Of a DNA stretch of 12,964 nt, positions 6,459 to 12,964 are shown piece by piece (position 1 is the first letter of the stretch; each line of letters begins with the position of its first letter). The notes beneath the pieces are model-generated. The model was not told where the DNA came from and searched no databases. It saw only the letters and a list, made by a program, of their open reading frames with translations. Source of the stretch: JALEGB01 sp038530925 (GTDB taxonomy: Bacteria > Pseudomonadota > Alphaproteobacteria > Rhodobacterales > Rhodobacteraceae); the NCBI GenBank assembly GCA_038530925.1, contig JBCBCG010000123.1, positions 1 through 12,964 of the forward strand, given 5' to 3'. Made by a program: the position numbers and the translations under genes.

Positions 6459-6504
6459 ACCATCTTATTCAATATTTATCATTATATAACATATACTTAA
6501 GCTA
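6459..6504. promoter_or_regulatory. AT-rich spacer between NifA site and promoter (possible IHF region)
   Basis: About 46 bases of strongly AT-rich sequence (around ttattcaatatttatc and attatataac) interrupt otherwise GC-rich DNA. In NifA/sigma-54 promoters this interval usually holds an IHF site that bends DNA so that NifA can reach the polymerase. I see only a poor match to the IHF consensus (attcaa plus downstream AT), so only the bendable AT-rich character is supported. Confidence 0.5.
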
Positions 6505-6520
6505 TGGCATACGGCTTGCT
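6505..6520 (+). promoter_or_regulatory. Sigma-54 (-24/-12) promoter of the nifEN operon
   Basis: The 16-base element TGGCATACGGCTTGCT matches the RpoN consensus TGGCACR-N4-TTGCW at every defined position except the C at position 6 (T here). The invariant GG and GC have the correct spacing. It lies 28 bases upstream of the nifEN start and downstream of a NifA site. It should make transcription of nifEN and the downstream genes dependent on NifA and RpoN. Confidence 0.92.
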
Positions 6521-6548
6521 TAGTTAACGGCGACCCATAAGGAGCCGC

Positions 6549-9368
6549 ATGATGAAAACGAGCGAGATCGCCGCCCTTCTCGACGAGCCCGCCTGCGGCC
6601 ATAACGAAAAGTCGAAATCAGGCTGCGCGCGGCCGAAGCCCGGCGCGAGCGCCGGCGGCTGCGCTTTCGACGGCGCGCAGATCGCGCTGCTGCCCATCGC
6701 CGACGTCGCGCATATCGTGCATGGCCCGATCGCCTGCGCGGGCTCCTCTTGGGATAATCGCGGCACGCGCTCTTCGGGCCCGACGCTTTATCGCATCGGC
6801 ATGACCACGGATCTGACCGAGCAGGACGTGATCATGGGTCGCAGCGAAAAGCGGCTCTTTCATTCGGTCAAGCAGGCGGTGCAGAGCCACGATCCCGCGG
6901 CGGTTTTCGTCTACAACACCTGCGTGCCGGCGCTGATCGGCGATGATCTTGACGCGGTCTGCAAGGCGGCGACGGAGAAGTTCGGCGCGCCGGTGATCCC
7001 GGTGGATTGCGCAGGGTTCTACGGCACGAAAAATCTCGGCAACCGCATCGCCGGCGAGGCGATGGTGAAGCATGTGGTGGGCACGGGCGATCTCAGACCC
7101 TCCGCCGCGCCGCCGCGGCCGGGGATCAAGACCTACAACGTCAATCTGATCGGCGAGTACAACATCGCCGGCGAGCTTTGGCATGTGACGCCGCTGCTGG
7201 ATGAGCTTGGCCTGCGCGTGATCTGCGCGCTGTCGGGCGATGCGCGGTTCCATCAGGTGCAGGCGATGCATCATGCGGACGTCAATATGATGGTCTGCTC
7301 AAAGGCGATGTTGAACGTCGCGCGCAAGCTTGAGGACAGCTACGGCACGCCGTGGTTCGAGGGCAGCTTCTACGGCATTTCCGACGTCTCGGACGCGCTG
7401 AGAAATTTCGCCAAGGCGATCGGCGATCCGGATCTCACCGCGCGCACCGAAGCTTTGATTGCGCGGGAAGAGGCGCGCGTCGCAGAGGCTCTGAAGCCTT
7501 GGGGCGAGAAGCTGAGCGGCAAGCGCGTGCTCCTCTACACCGGCGGCGTGAAGTCTTGGTCGGTGATCGCCGCGCTGCAGGAGCTCGGCATGACGGTGGT
7601 CGCCTCCGGCGCCAAGAAATCGACCGAGGAGGATAAGGCGCGCATCCGCGACCTGATGGGCGAGGAGGCGCAGCTGATCGATGACGGCGCGCCGCGGGCG
7701 CTGCTGAAAGTCATCGCGGATTACAAGGCGGACATGCTGATCGCCGGCGGGCGCAACATGTACACGGCGCTCAAAGCGCGGATCCCGTTTCTCGACATCA
7801 ATCAAGAGCGGGATTTCGGCTACGCCGGCTATCAGGGCATGGTGGAGTTGGCGCGTCAGTTGGCGCTGACGATCAACGCGCCGGTGTGGGAGGCCGCGCG
7901 GGCGCCGGCGCCGTGGGCCGCGGAAGCCGGCGCGGGCGGAGCCGAGGTTCGAGCTCCGGCGGCGCCGACGCCGACGCCGATTGAGAAACGCAAGAAAGCG
8001 CTGTCGGTCAGCCCACTAAAGTCGAGCCAGCCGCTCGGCGCGGCGCTGGCGTTCCTGGGCCTCCATCGCGCGATGCCGATGCTCCATGGCAGCCAAGGCT
8101 GCACCGCCTTCGGCAAGGTGTTTTTCGTGCGCCATTTCCGCGAGCCGGTGCCGTTGCAGACGACCGCGATGGACCAGGTCTCCACGGTGATGGGCGCCGA
8201 GGAGAACGTCGTCGAAGGGCTCGCCGCGATCTGCTCCAAATCCGCGCCGCAGGTGATCGGCCTGCCGAGCACCGGCCTCTCTGAGACCCAAGGCAGCTAT
8301 ATGGAGCGCGCGATCAAGGAGTTTCGGGAAAACCACCCTGAGCATGACGAAACGCTCGTCATTCCAGTCGCGACGCCGGATTTCAAAGGCTGTCTGGAAA
8401 GCGGGTTCGCCGCGGCGCTGCGCGCGATCGTCGAGCACCTCGTTCCCGATACGGCCGCCGAGCGCGCCGCGCCTGGTTTTCGGCCGAACGCGCAAGTGAA
8501 CATCCTCGTCGGCTCGGCGCTGACGCCGGGCGATCTCGATGAGATCAAGAACATCACCGCAGCGTTCGGGCTTGAGCCCTTTGTTCTGCCCGACATTTCC
8601 GACAGCCTGGATGGGCGGCTGACAGCGGCGGATTTCGAGCCGCTCACCATTGGCGGAACGCGCACGCATCTGATCAAAGAGATGGGAGCGGCGCGCGCCA
8701 ATCTGGTGATCGGCGCCTCGCTGGCCGCCGCAGGCGATCTCTTGGAGCGGCGCACAGGCGCGCCGACGGTGCGGCTCGACCACGTGATGGGCCTTGGCGG
8801 GACGGACGCGCTGATCCAAGCGCTCGCCGCGATCGCGGATCGGCCGGTTCCACGGGCGATCGAGCGGGAGCGGGCGCGGCTCCTCGATGCGATGCTCGAC
8901 TGCCATTTCTCCGTGGCCACCTCGCGCTTCGGCGTCGCGTCAGATCCCGACCTTTTGAAAGGGTTCAGCGATCTGCTGGCTGAGGCGGGCGCGGAGACCG
9001 TCGCCGCGGTGGCGCCGAGCGCCGCGCCGGTGCTGGAGCGCGTGAGCGCGCCGATGGTGAAGATCGGCGATCTTGAAGATTTGGAGACGCTCGCGGGCGC
9101 GGGCGGCGCGGAGATGCTGATCGGCAATTCGCATGTCGCCTCCTCCGCGGAGCGGCTGGGGCTGCCAGTGCTGCGCGCCGGCTTCCCGCTCTTTGATCAG
9201 ATCGGCGCCTTTGAGCGGCTTTGGGTCGGCTATCGCGGCGCGCGCCAGGCGCTCTACGACCTCGCCAACGCGCTCGACCGGCTCGAGCGCGGCGAGATCG
9301 CGCCCTATCGCTCGATCCACGCCCATCCCGAGCTTGGCGCCGACGCGCCGCGCCACGCCGCTGAATGA
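6549..9368 (+). CDS. nifEN: NifEN fusion, FeMo-cofactor scaffold (NifE domain joined to NifN domain)
   Basis: One uninterrupted 939-residue frame contains both halves of the scaffold on which the NifB-derived 8Fe precursor is converted to FeMo-cofactor before transfer to NifDK. Residues 1 to about 447 are NifE. Cys38, Cys63 (in GPIACAGSSWDNRG) and Cys125 (in YNTCVPALIGDD) correspond to A. vinelandii Cys37, 62 and 124, and Cys250 (in MMVCSKAMLN) to the precursor ligand. Residues from about 448 to 478 form an Ala/Pro/Glu-rich linker. Residues from about 479 to 939 are NifN: SPLKSSQPLGAALAFLGL, then HGSQGCTAFGKVFFVRHFRE with Cys518 matching NifN Cys44, and then GLSETQGSYM. All four ligands of the permanent cluster are thus present. 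The start is ATG 6549 after aagga (a second ATG at 6552 would give the exact A. vinelandii Cys numbers). Fused NifEN proteins are known in some diazotrophs. The gene is the first of the sigma-54 operon. Confidence 0.97.
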   Translation: MMKTSEIAALLDEPACGHNEKSKSGCARPKPGASAGGCAFDGAQIALLPIADVAHIVHGPIACAGSSWDNRGTRSSGPTLYRIGMTTDLTEQDVIMGRSEKRLFHSVKQAVQSHDPAAVFVYNTCVPALIGDDLDAVCKAATEKFGAPVIPVDCAGFYGTKNLGNRIAGEAMVKHVVGTGDLRPSAAPPRPGIKTYNVNLIGEYNIAGELWHVTPLLDELGLRVICALSGDARFHQVQAMHHADVNMMVCSKAMLNVARKLEDSYGTPWFEGSFYGISDVSDALRNFAKAIGDPDLTARTEALIAREEARVAEALKPWGEKLSGKRVLLYTGGVKSWSVIAALQELGMTVVASGAKKSTEEDKARIRDLMGEEAQLIDDGAPRALLKVIADYKADMLIAGGRNMYTALKARIPFLDINQERDFGYAGYQGMVELARQLALTINAPVWEAARAPAPWAAEAGAGGAEVRAPAAPTPTPIEKRKKALSVSPLKSSQPLGAALAFLGLHRAMPMLHGSQGCTAFGKVFFVRHFREPVPLQTTAMDQVSTVMGAEENVVEGLAAICSKSAPQVIGLPSTGLSETQGSYMERAIKEFRENHPEHDETLVIPVATPDFKGCLESGFAAALRAIVEHLVPDTAAERAAPGFRPNAQVNILVGSALTPGDLDEIKNITAAFGLEPFVLPDISDSLDGRLTAADFEPLTIGGTRTHLIKEMGAARANLVIGASLAAAGDLLERRTGAPTVRLDHVMGLGGTDALIQALAAIADRPVPRAIERERARLLDAMLDCHFSVATSRFGVASDPDLLKGFSDLLAEAGAETVAAVAPSAAPVLERVSAPMVKIGDLEDLETLAGAGGAEMLIGNSHVASSAERLGLPVLRAGFPLFDQIGAFERLWVGYRGARQALYDLANALDRLERGEIAPYRSIHAHPELGADAPRHAAE

Positions 9369-9379
9369 AGGAGACCGCC

Positions 9380-9856
9380 ATGCCAGCGCATCGTCTCGCA
9401 TTAGTGCCGGATCCTGAAACCGCCAAGGAGGCGGCGACAGGGTTGCGGATCGCCTTCGCCTCGACCGATCGGACCAGCGTCGACCAGCATTTCGGCTCGG
9501 CGACGTCCTTCATGGTCTACGCGGTGGATGCGGGCGCGAGCCGTTTCGTCGAGGCGCTCCGCTTCACGCCCGCCGCGCAGGATGGCGATGAGGGCAAGCT
9601 CGTCGCCCGGATCGCGGCGCTGGAGGGCTGCGCGGCGGTGTATGTGCAGGCGGTCGGATCATCCGCGGCGTCGCAGCTGATCCGCGCCGGCGTTCATCCG
9701 CAAAAGGTCGCTTCCGGCGCGCTGATCGCGCCGCTCCTCGCCGCGCTTCAAAGACAGCTCGCCGAGGAGCCGCCCGCCTGGGCGCAAAAGGCGCTTGCGG
9801 CGGAAAAGCGGGCGGACCGGTTCGACGCCATGGAGGCGGAGGACTGGGATGAGTGA
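9380..9856 (+). CDS. nifX: NifX, FeMo-cofactor precursor carrier
   Basis: This 158-residue protein has a dinitrogenase iron-molybdenum cofactor binding domain at about 21-125. It begins GLRIAFASTDRTSVDQHFGSA, where His37 in the VDQHFG motif is the conserved residue of this family. NifX binds NifB-co and the VK-cluster precursor and shuttles or stores them between NifB, NifEN and NifDK. ATG 9380 is chosen because aaggag (9368-9373) lies six bases upstream. An in-frame ATG at 9365 overlaps the nifEN stop and would place that site inside the gene. A C-terminal extension (about 130-158) is rich in Ala, Lys and acidic residues and ends in EDWDE. It follows nifEN by 11 bases and overlaps the next gene by eight. 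NifX directly after NifN is the usual order, and the lack of an extra N-terminal domain distinguishes it from the NifY-like protein upstream. Confidence 0.95.
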   Translation: MPAHRLALVPDPETAKEAATGLRIAFASTDRTSVDQHFGSATSFMVYAVDAGASRFVEALRFTPAAQDGDEGKLVARIAALEGCAAVYVQAVGSSAASQLIRAGVHPQKVASGALIAPLLAALQRQLAEEPPAWAQKALAAEKRADRFDAMEAEDWDE

Positions 9857-10472
9857 TCTTGGAGCGAAAGATCTCGGGGCGAAAGATCTCGGGGCGAAAG
9901 ATCTTGGGGCGCAAGATCTCGGGGCGAACGCCGCCGCGGATGCGAGAGCCGAGGACGACGACCGCATCCTGCGGCGGCGCATGCGCGTTGTGGATCGCAA
10001 GGATGGCTGGGCGCTTCTTGAGGGGGAGCGCGAGACCGGCTGCGCCGCTTGCGCCGCGAAAACGCGCTGCGGCGCGCAAGGGATCTCCAGCCTGCTGAGC
10101 GCCGGCCGCGCGCGTTTGGCGGCGCCGGAGAGCGGGCGCTCGCCAGCGCGCATCGGCGATGAGGTCGAGGTGGAGATGTGCGCCGCCGCGTTCCTGAGGG
10201 CCAGCGCGCTCGCCTATCTGCTGCCGCCGGCGAGCCTCGCCGCCGTCGCCGCTTTCGCCGCGGCGTCCGGTCTCACCGATGCGGCGACGGCGCTTCTCTG
10301 CGCGCCGGCGCTCGCGCTCTCGCTCATCCCGCTCTGGCTGGCCGAGCGCGCGGGCGGGCTGCGCCGCTCGCTCCGCGTCGCCCCCCTCGCGCCGGCCCTC
10401 GCCGCGCCATCCGAACATGCAAACCGCCGCGCCGCGGCCGATAACTCAGGAGATGCTCATGTCCGTCGCTGA
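9849..10472 (+). CDS. RseC/MucC-like membrane protein
   Basis: This 207-residue protein resembles the SoxR-reducing RseC family, small inner-membrane proteins linked to Rsx/Rnf-type electron transport. After a repeat-rich N-terminus (3-27), a soluble beta-type region runs from about 38 to 110. It carries the redox-type motif ETGCAACAAKTRCG (Cys65, Cys68, Cys74; C-x2-C-x5-C-G). Two hydrophobic segments follow at about 113-140 and 145-165, then a basic and Ala/Pro-rich tail. The start at ATG 9849 overlaps the nifX stop (ATGAGTGA). The frame is open 18 codons upstream, but that part is an out-of-frame reading of nifX. The end overlaps the following gene by 14 bases, so it is translationally coupled on both sides. 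In nif clusters it may help assemble or reduce an Rnf-like supply line to nitrogenase, which is inference. No rnf gene is in this window. Confidence 0.82.
   Translation: MSDLGAKDLGAKDLGAKDLGAQDLGANAAADARAEDDDRILRRRMRVVDRKDGWALLEGERETGCAACAAKTRCGAQGISSLLSAGRARLAAPESGRSPARIGDEVEVEMCAAAFLRASALAYLLPPASLAAVAAFAAASGLTDAATALLCAPALALSLIPLWLAERAGGLRRSLRVAPLAPALAAPSEHANRRAAADNSGDAHVRR
9855..9929 (+). repeat. Five-copy 15-base tandem repeat in the RseC-like gene
   Basis: Five consecutive 15-base units, each close to gatctcggggcgaaa, encode DLGAK, DLGAK, DLGAK, DLGAQ and DLGAN immediately after the first two codons. Units differ at single bases (for example gatctt for gatctc, and caa or aac as the last codon). 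Because the unit length is a multiple of three, copy-number change would keep the reading frame. It looks like a coding minisatellite generated by slippage. Confidence 0.97.
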
Positions 10473-10932
10473 ACTCATTATCGAAAAGGCCGATGTCGAC
10501 GCCGCCGGCGCGTTCGTCGGCGAGCTGGTGCGCCAGATGCGCGCCGTCGACACTTACGGGATCCTCGACAGCCTCGACGATGTGGCGATCGTCGATCCGT
10601 TCATCATGACCAAAGAGCGCCGCCGCGAGATTCCGGTGATCGGCGATCCGGACGACATCACCATGTCGCGCGTGAAGTGTTTCTATAACGCGCTGGCGGT
10701 GATGATCGAGCAGCGCTCCGGCTTGATGGCGAGCCCGCTTGTGAGCCTTAGCCATGAAGGTTTCGGCCGCGCGCTGATCACCGTCGGCAAGCTGATCGTC
10801 CTCGAGCGCGCGCTGCGCGACGTGCACCGCTTCGGCTTTCCTTCCCTGAAGGCCATGGAAGAGGAGGCGGAGAAGCTCGTCGGCAAAGCGACCGCGCTGA
10901 TCGAAGCCCATCGCGACGTCGCCAAGCTCTGA
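10459..10932 (+). CDS. NifX-associated nitrogen fixation protein (DUF269)
   Basis: This 157-residue soluble, mostly helical protein belongs to the NifX-associated (DUF269) family that follows nifX in most proteobacterial and cyanobacterial nif clusters. Recognisable segments are FVGELVRQMRAVDTYGILDS (20-39), DPFIMTKERRREIPVIGDPDD (46-66), and the C-terminal GRALITVGKLIVLERALRDVHRFGFPSL (103-130). Its exact biochemical role is not settled, though its constant linkage to nifX suggests FeMo-cofactor synthesis. The start is ATG 10459, placed six bases after caggag (10447-10452). An ATG at 10453 is too close to that site. The gene overlaps the RseC-like gene by 14 bases and precedes the DUF683-type gene by 49 bases. 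A longer open frame extends upstream, but that part is a shadow of the RseC-like gene. Confidence 0.94.
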   Translation: MSVAELIIEKADVDAAGAFVGELVRQMRAVDTYGILDSLDDVAIVDPFIMTKERRREIPVIGDPDDITMSRVKCFYNALAVMIEQRSGLMASPLVSLSHEGFGRALITVGKLIVLERALRDVHRFGFPSLKAMEEEAEKLVGKATALIEAHRDVAKL

Positions 10933-10981
10933 GCCCGCGCGCTCAGGAACGCCTAACGCCACTGCAAATGAGAGATCCGAC

Positions 10982-11188
10982 ATGTCCGAAGACGAACTGA
11001 AAGCGCTTCAGAAAAACGTGAAAAAACTCAAGCGGATCGCCAGCGAAAAGGCGGGCGAGCTGCATGATTTGGTGGAGGACAGGCTGCCCTCCGCCTTCGA
11101 CGAGATCCCGGGCCTGGCTCAGGAGACCTACGACGCTTGCAAGGCCTGGGCGGAGGCGGAAAGCGCGCTGAAGACGGTCGCGGGGTGA
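10982..11188 (+). CDS. CCE_0567-type small protein (DUF683)
   Basis: This 68-residue protein matches the small helical family named for cyanobacterial CCE_0567 (DUF683), found between the NifX-associated gene and fdxB. It opens with a charged helix (ELKALQKNVKKLKRIASEKAG, about 5-25) and continues LHDLVEDRLPSAFDEIPGLAQ and ETYDACKAWAEAE. This predicts a helical hairpin, and family members form four-helix bundles that can bind metal. Its function in nitrogen fixation is not established. Cys53 is the only cysteine. The start ATG 10982 has only a weak purine stretch (gagaga) upstream. Order and length are as expected for the family. Confidence 0.88.
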   Translation: MSEDELKALQKNVKKLKRIASEKAGELHDLVEDRLPSAFDEIPGLAQETYDACKAWAEAESALKTVAG

Positions 11189-11202
11189 GCCCGATGACAA
11201 GA

Positions 11203-11222
11203 CGCGCGGGCCCATCCGCGCG
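11203..11222 (+). other. Small hairpin upstream of fdxB
   Basis: A perfect 7-bp stem (cgcgcgg at 11203-11209 with ccgcgcg at 11216-11222) has a six-base loop in the 55-base gap before fdxB. No T-run follows. In DNA this rich in CG steps such a stem could be accidental, so a role in transcript processing is only possible. Confidence 0.35.
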
Positions 11223-11243
11223 ATCGAGAGAAGGAGAGACGCC

Positions 11244-11561
11244 ATGGCGGAGATCACCGGTCTGACCCGCGGCGGCGCGAGTTATCAGCCGAGCTTTGTG
11301 CTGGAGCTCGACCAGAGCAAATGCATCGGCTGTGGGCGCTGCTACAAAGTATGCTCGCGCCAAGTGTTCGAGCTCGTCGAACGTGAAGAGGGCGAGGATG
11401 AGTTCGACGACGATGATGATGATGACGGCTTCGACGACGACACTTCGATGGTGATGTCGCTCGCCAACGCGCTCGACTGCATCGGCTGCGAAGCCTGTTC
11501 GCGCGTCTGCCCGAAATCCTGCATGACCCATGGCGCCTCGCCGGTGGTTGAAGCGGCCTGA
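11244..11561 (+). CDS. fdxB: Nif-specific ferredoxin III (FdxB)
   Basis: This 105-residue 2[4Fe-4S] ferredoxin is of the nif-specific FdxB type, an electron donor probably used in nitrogenase reduction or cofactor assembly. The first cluster motif is Cys27, 30, 33 and 37 (SKCIGCGRCYKVCSR). The second is Cys79, 82, 85 and 89 (LDCIGCEACSRVCPKSC, with Cys93 extra). Between them lies a long insert typical of this family, here extremely acidic: residues 51-66 are nearly all Asp/Glu, with seven Asp in a row at 55-61 and three at 64-66. The N-terminus (TGLTRGGASYQPSFVLELD) matches FdxB. The start ATG 11244 follows gaaggaga (about 11230-11237). It is 55 bases after the DUF683-type gene and 11 bases before modA, in one operon. 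Confidence 0.95.
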   Translation: MAEITGLTRGGASYQPSFVLELDQSKCIGCGRCYKVCSRQVFELVEREEGEDEFDDDDDDDGFDDDTSMVMSLANALDCIGCEACSRVCPKSCMTHGASPVVEAA

Positions 11562-11572
11562 GGGAGGGGCGG

Positions 11573-12370
11573 ATGGCGCGGTTTCTGATAAGTGCGAGGC
11601 GCGCCTCCAGCGTGGTCGCGGCGGCGCTGCTCGCCTGTCTCTCGCTCGGCGCCGCGCCGCGCGCGGCGGCGGGCGAGGTCGCGGTCGCGGTGGCGAGCAA
11701 CTTCCTGCAGCCGCTGCGCGAGATCGCGCCGGTCTTCGAGGCCGAGAGCGGGCATACGCTCCGCATCAGCGCCGGCTCCACGGGCAAGCTCTACGCGCAG
11801 ATCGTGCAGGGCGCGCCGTACGACGTGTTCCTCGCCGCGAATGTCCGCGATCCAGAACGGCTCGAGGCCGAGGGCGAGGCGGCGGCGGGATCGCGCTTCA
11901 CCTACGCGCTCGGGCGCCTCGTCTTCTGGGGCGCGGAGCCGGGGCTTGATCCCAAAGCGATGCTGCAGACGGGCGCTTATAGCCGGCTCGCCATCGCCAA
12001 TCCCAAGCTTGCGCCATACGGCCGCGCGGCGCGCCAGGCGCTGGATCAACTCACCCTCGATCAACTGGGCGGCGAGAGCGCCGCGGCGCCGCCGATCATT
12101 CTGGCCGAAACGGTCTCTCAAGCGCTTCAATTCGCGCGCACCGGAAATGTCGATCTCGCCGCTTTCGCGCTCTCGCAGGTTAGCGCCGGCGGGTTGGAGG
12201 AGGACGGCTCGCTCTGGATCGCGCCTGAAACCCTCTACGATCCGATCCGGCAGCAGGCGGTGTTGCTGAACCGCGGCGAGGATAATCCTGCGGCGGTCGC
12301 GTTCTACGCGTTTCTGAGGAGCGACGCGGCGCGCGCGGCGATCATCGGTTTCGGCTACGGCGTGGAGTAA
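11573..12370 (+). CDS. modA: ModA, periplasmic molybdate-binding protein
   Basis: This 265-residue solute-binding protein is for the ModABC molybdate ABC transporter. Residues 1 to about 33 form a signal peptide: basic MARFLISARR, a hydrophobic core VVAAALLACLSLGAA, and a cleavage region near PRAAAGEV. The mature protein begins VAVAVASNFLQPLREIAPVFE. It contains the oxyanion-site segment ISAGSTGKLYAQIVQGAPYDVFLAAN (about 65-90), then LVFWGAEPGL and AIANPKLAPYGRAA (about 140-152), all typical of ModA. The C-terminal YAFLRSDAARAAIIGFGYGV is also family-typical. The start ATG 11573 follows a gaggggcgg ribosome site, 11 bases after fdxB. With no promoter in between, it is probably transcribed with nifEN through fdxB. 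Tungstate binding is possible, but the nif context favours molybdate. Confidence 0.95.
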   Translation: MARFLISARRASSVVAAALLACLSLGAAPRAAAGEVAVAVASNFLQPLREIAPVFEAESGHTLRISAGSTGKLYAQIVQGAPYDVFLAANVRDPERLEAEGEAAAGSRFTYALGRLVFWGAEPGLDPKAMLQTGAYSRLAIANPKLAPYGRAARQALDQLTLDQLGGESAAAPPIILAETVSQALQFARTGNVDLAAFALSQVSAGGLEEDGSLWIAPETLYDPIRQQAVLLNRGEDNPAAVAFYAFLRSDAARAAIIGFGYGVE

Positions 12371-12374
12371 GGCG

Positions 12375-12964
12375 ATGGGCGACCTCTCGCAAATCGATCC
12401 GGCGCCGATCATCCTCACCTTGCAGCTTGCTGCGGCGACGCTGGTGGTGCTGCTGATCATCGGCGCGCCGCTCGCCTGGTGGCTGGCGACGACGCGCAGC
12501 CGCTGGCGCGGCGCGGTGGAGGCGGCGACCGCGCTGCCGCTGGTGCTGCCGCCGACGGTCCTCGGATTTTATCTCCTGCTCGCCCTCGGCAAGGGCGGCG
12601 CGGCGGGCGAGGCCTGGCGGGCGCTGACGGGCGAGGTGCTGGCCTTCTCCTTTCCCGGCCTCTTGATCGCGTCTTGCGTCTATTCGTTGCCCTTTGTGGT
12701 GCAGCCGCTGCAGGCGGGCTTCGCCACCATCGACCGGCGCACGATCGAGGCGTCCATGACGCTGGGCGCGAGCCCGGCGCGGACCTTCTTCCGCGTGATC
12801 CTGCCGAAGATGCGGATGAGCGTGATCGTCGCCTGCGTGCTGGGTTTCGCGCATACGATCGGCGAGTTCGGCGTCGTGCTGATGGTGGGCGGCAACATCG
12901 AAGGGCGCACGCAAGTGATCTCGATCGCGATCTATGAACATGTGGAGGCGCTGGAATACGGCGC
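12375..12964 (+). CDS. modB: ModB, molybdate ABC transporter permease (runs off the window)
   Basis: The frame from ATG 12375 is open to the window end and gives 196 complete residues. ModB is the inner-membrane permease that receives molybdate from ModA and is driven by ModC. Hydrophobic segments are visible at about 12-36 (IILTLQLAAATLVVLLIIGA), 47-71 (ATALPLVLPPTVLGFYLLLAL), 90-110 and 148-168. The family signature LPLVLPPTVLGFYLL is present. The ABC-permease EAA loop is EASMTLGASPARTFFRVILP (about 125-144). HTIGEFGVVLMVGGNI is also typical of ModB. The usual length is about 220-230 residues, so little is missing. The start lies four bases after the modA stop, with the ggagtaagg stretch overlapping that stop as a likely ribosome site. 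Confidence 0.95.
   Translation, partial: MGDLSQIDPAPIILTLQLAAATLVVLLIIGAPLAWWLATTRSRWRGAVEAATALPLVLPPTVLGFYLLLALGKGGAAGEAWRALTGEVLAFSFPGLLIASCVYSLPFVVQPLQAGFATIDRRTIEASMTLGASPARTFFRVILPKMRMSVIVACVLGFAHTIGEFGVVLMVGGNIEGRTQVISIAIYEHVEALEYG

Noticed and set aside
6459..6504. A defined IHF site
   Set aside because: The best match to the IHF consensus has several mismatches, so I report only an AT-rich spacer.
8016..8906. Minus-strand frame of 296 codons within nifEN
   Set aside because: It is an antisense shadow of the NifN part of nifEN, with no coding signals of its own.
9564..10418. Minus-strand 284-codon frame containing a repetitive RPEIFRPEIF segment
   Set aside because: The repetitive peptide is only the antisense reading of the 15-base tandem repeat in the RseC-like gene. 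The rest is Arg-rich shadow sequence.

Overview
This window is one continuous, all-plus-strand nitrogen-fixation (nif) cluster for molybdenum nitrogenase. The GC-rich coding sequence, the protein types and the gene order suggest a diazotrophic alphaproteobacterium. A Hyphomicrobiales lineage, for example near Methylocystaceae or Beijerinckiaceae, is plausible, but that finer placement is a guess.

Region 1 (1-298) holds only nifH remnants, and they are rearranged. Positions 77 to 1, read on the minus strand, encode a central NifH stretch starting at the [4Fe-4S] ligand Cys132 (A. vinelandii numbering). From about position 71 the plus strand encodes the NifH C-terminus. The two pieces meet at a 7-8 base shared sequence, so this is either an inversion within nifH or a chimeric junction.

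Region 2 (458-6330) is the structural operon. It carries nifD, nifK, nifT, a 2[4Fe-4S] ferredoxin, a NifY/NafY-like cofactor-binding protein, a small nif-associated protein resembling DUF6129, and a 318-residue protein I do not recognise. GC-rich hairpins lie after nifH, nifK and the ferredoxin gene. A 20-bp perfect stem closes the block.

Region 3 (6331-6548) is a compact regulatory region. It contains the terminator-like hairpin, a NifA upstream activator site (TGT-N10-ACA), an AT-rich spacer and a near-consensus sigma-54 promoter.

Region 4 (6549-12964) is the cofactor-assembly and metal-supply operon. It carries a fused nifE-nifN gene (939 residues), nifX, an RseC-like membrane protein with a five-copy tandem repeat at its N-terminus, the NifX-associated DUF269 protein, a CCE_0567-type (DUF683) small protein, the nif-specific ferredoxin fdxB, then modA and the first two thirds or more of modB, which runs off the window end.

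Together, NifDK is the catalytic component. NifEN, NifX, NifY and the DUF269 protein handle FeMo-cofactor precursors, the ferredoxins supply low-potential electrons, and ModAB imports molybdate for the cofactor. The sigma-54/NifA signals indicate expression under nitrogen-fixing conditions. No gene-free stretch exceeds 300 bases (the longest is 218), and I saw no tRNA, rRNA, CRISPR or insertion sequence.
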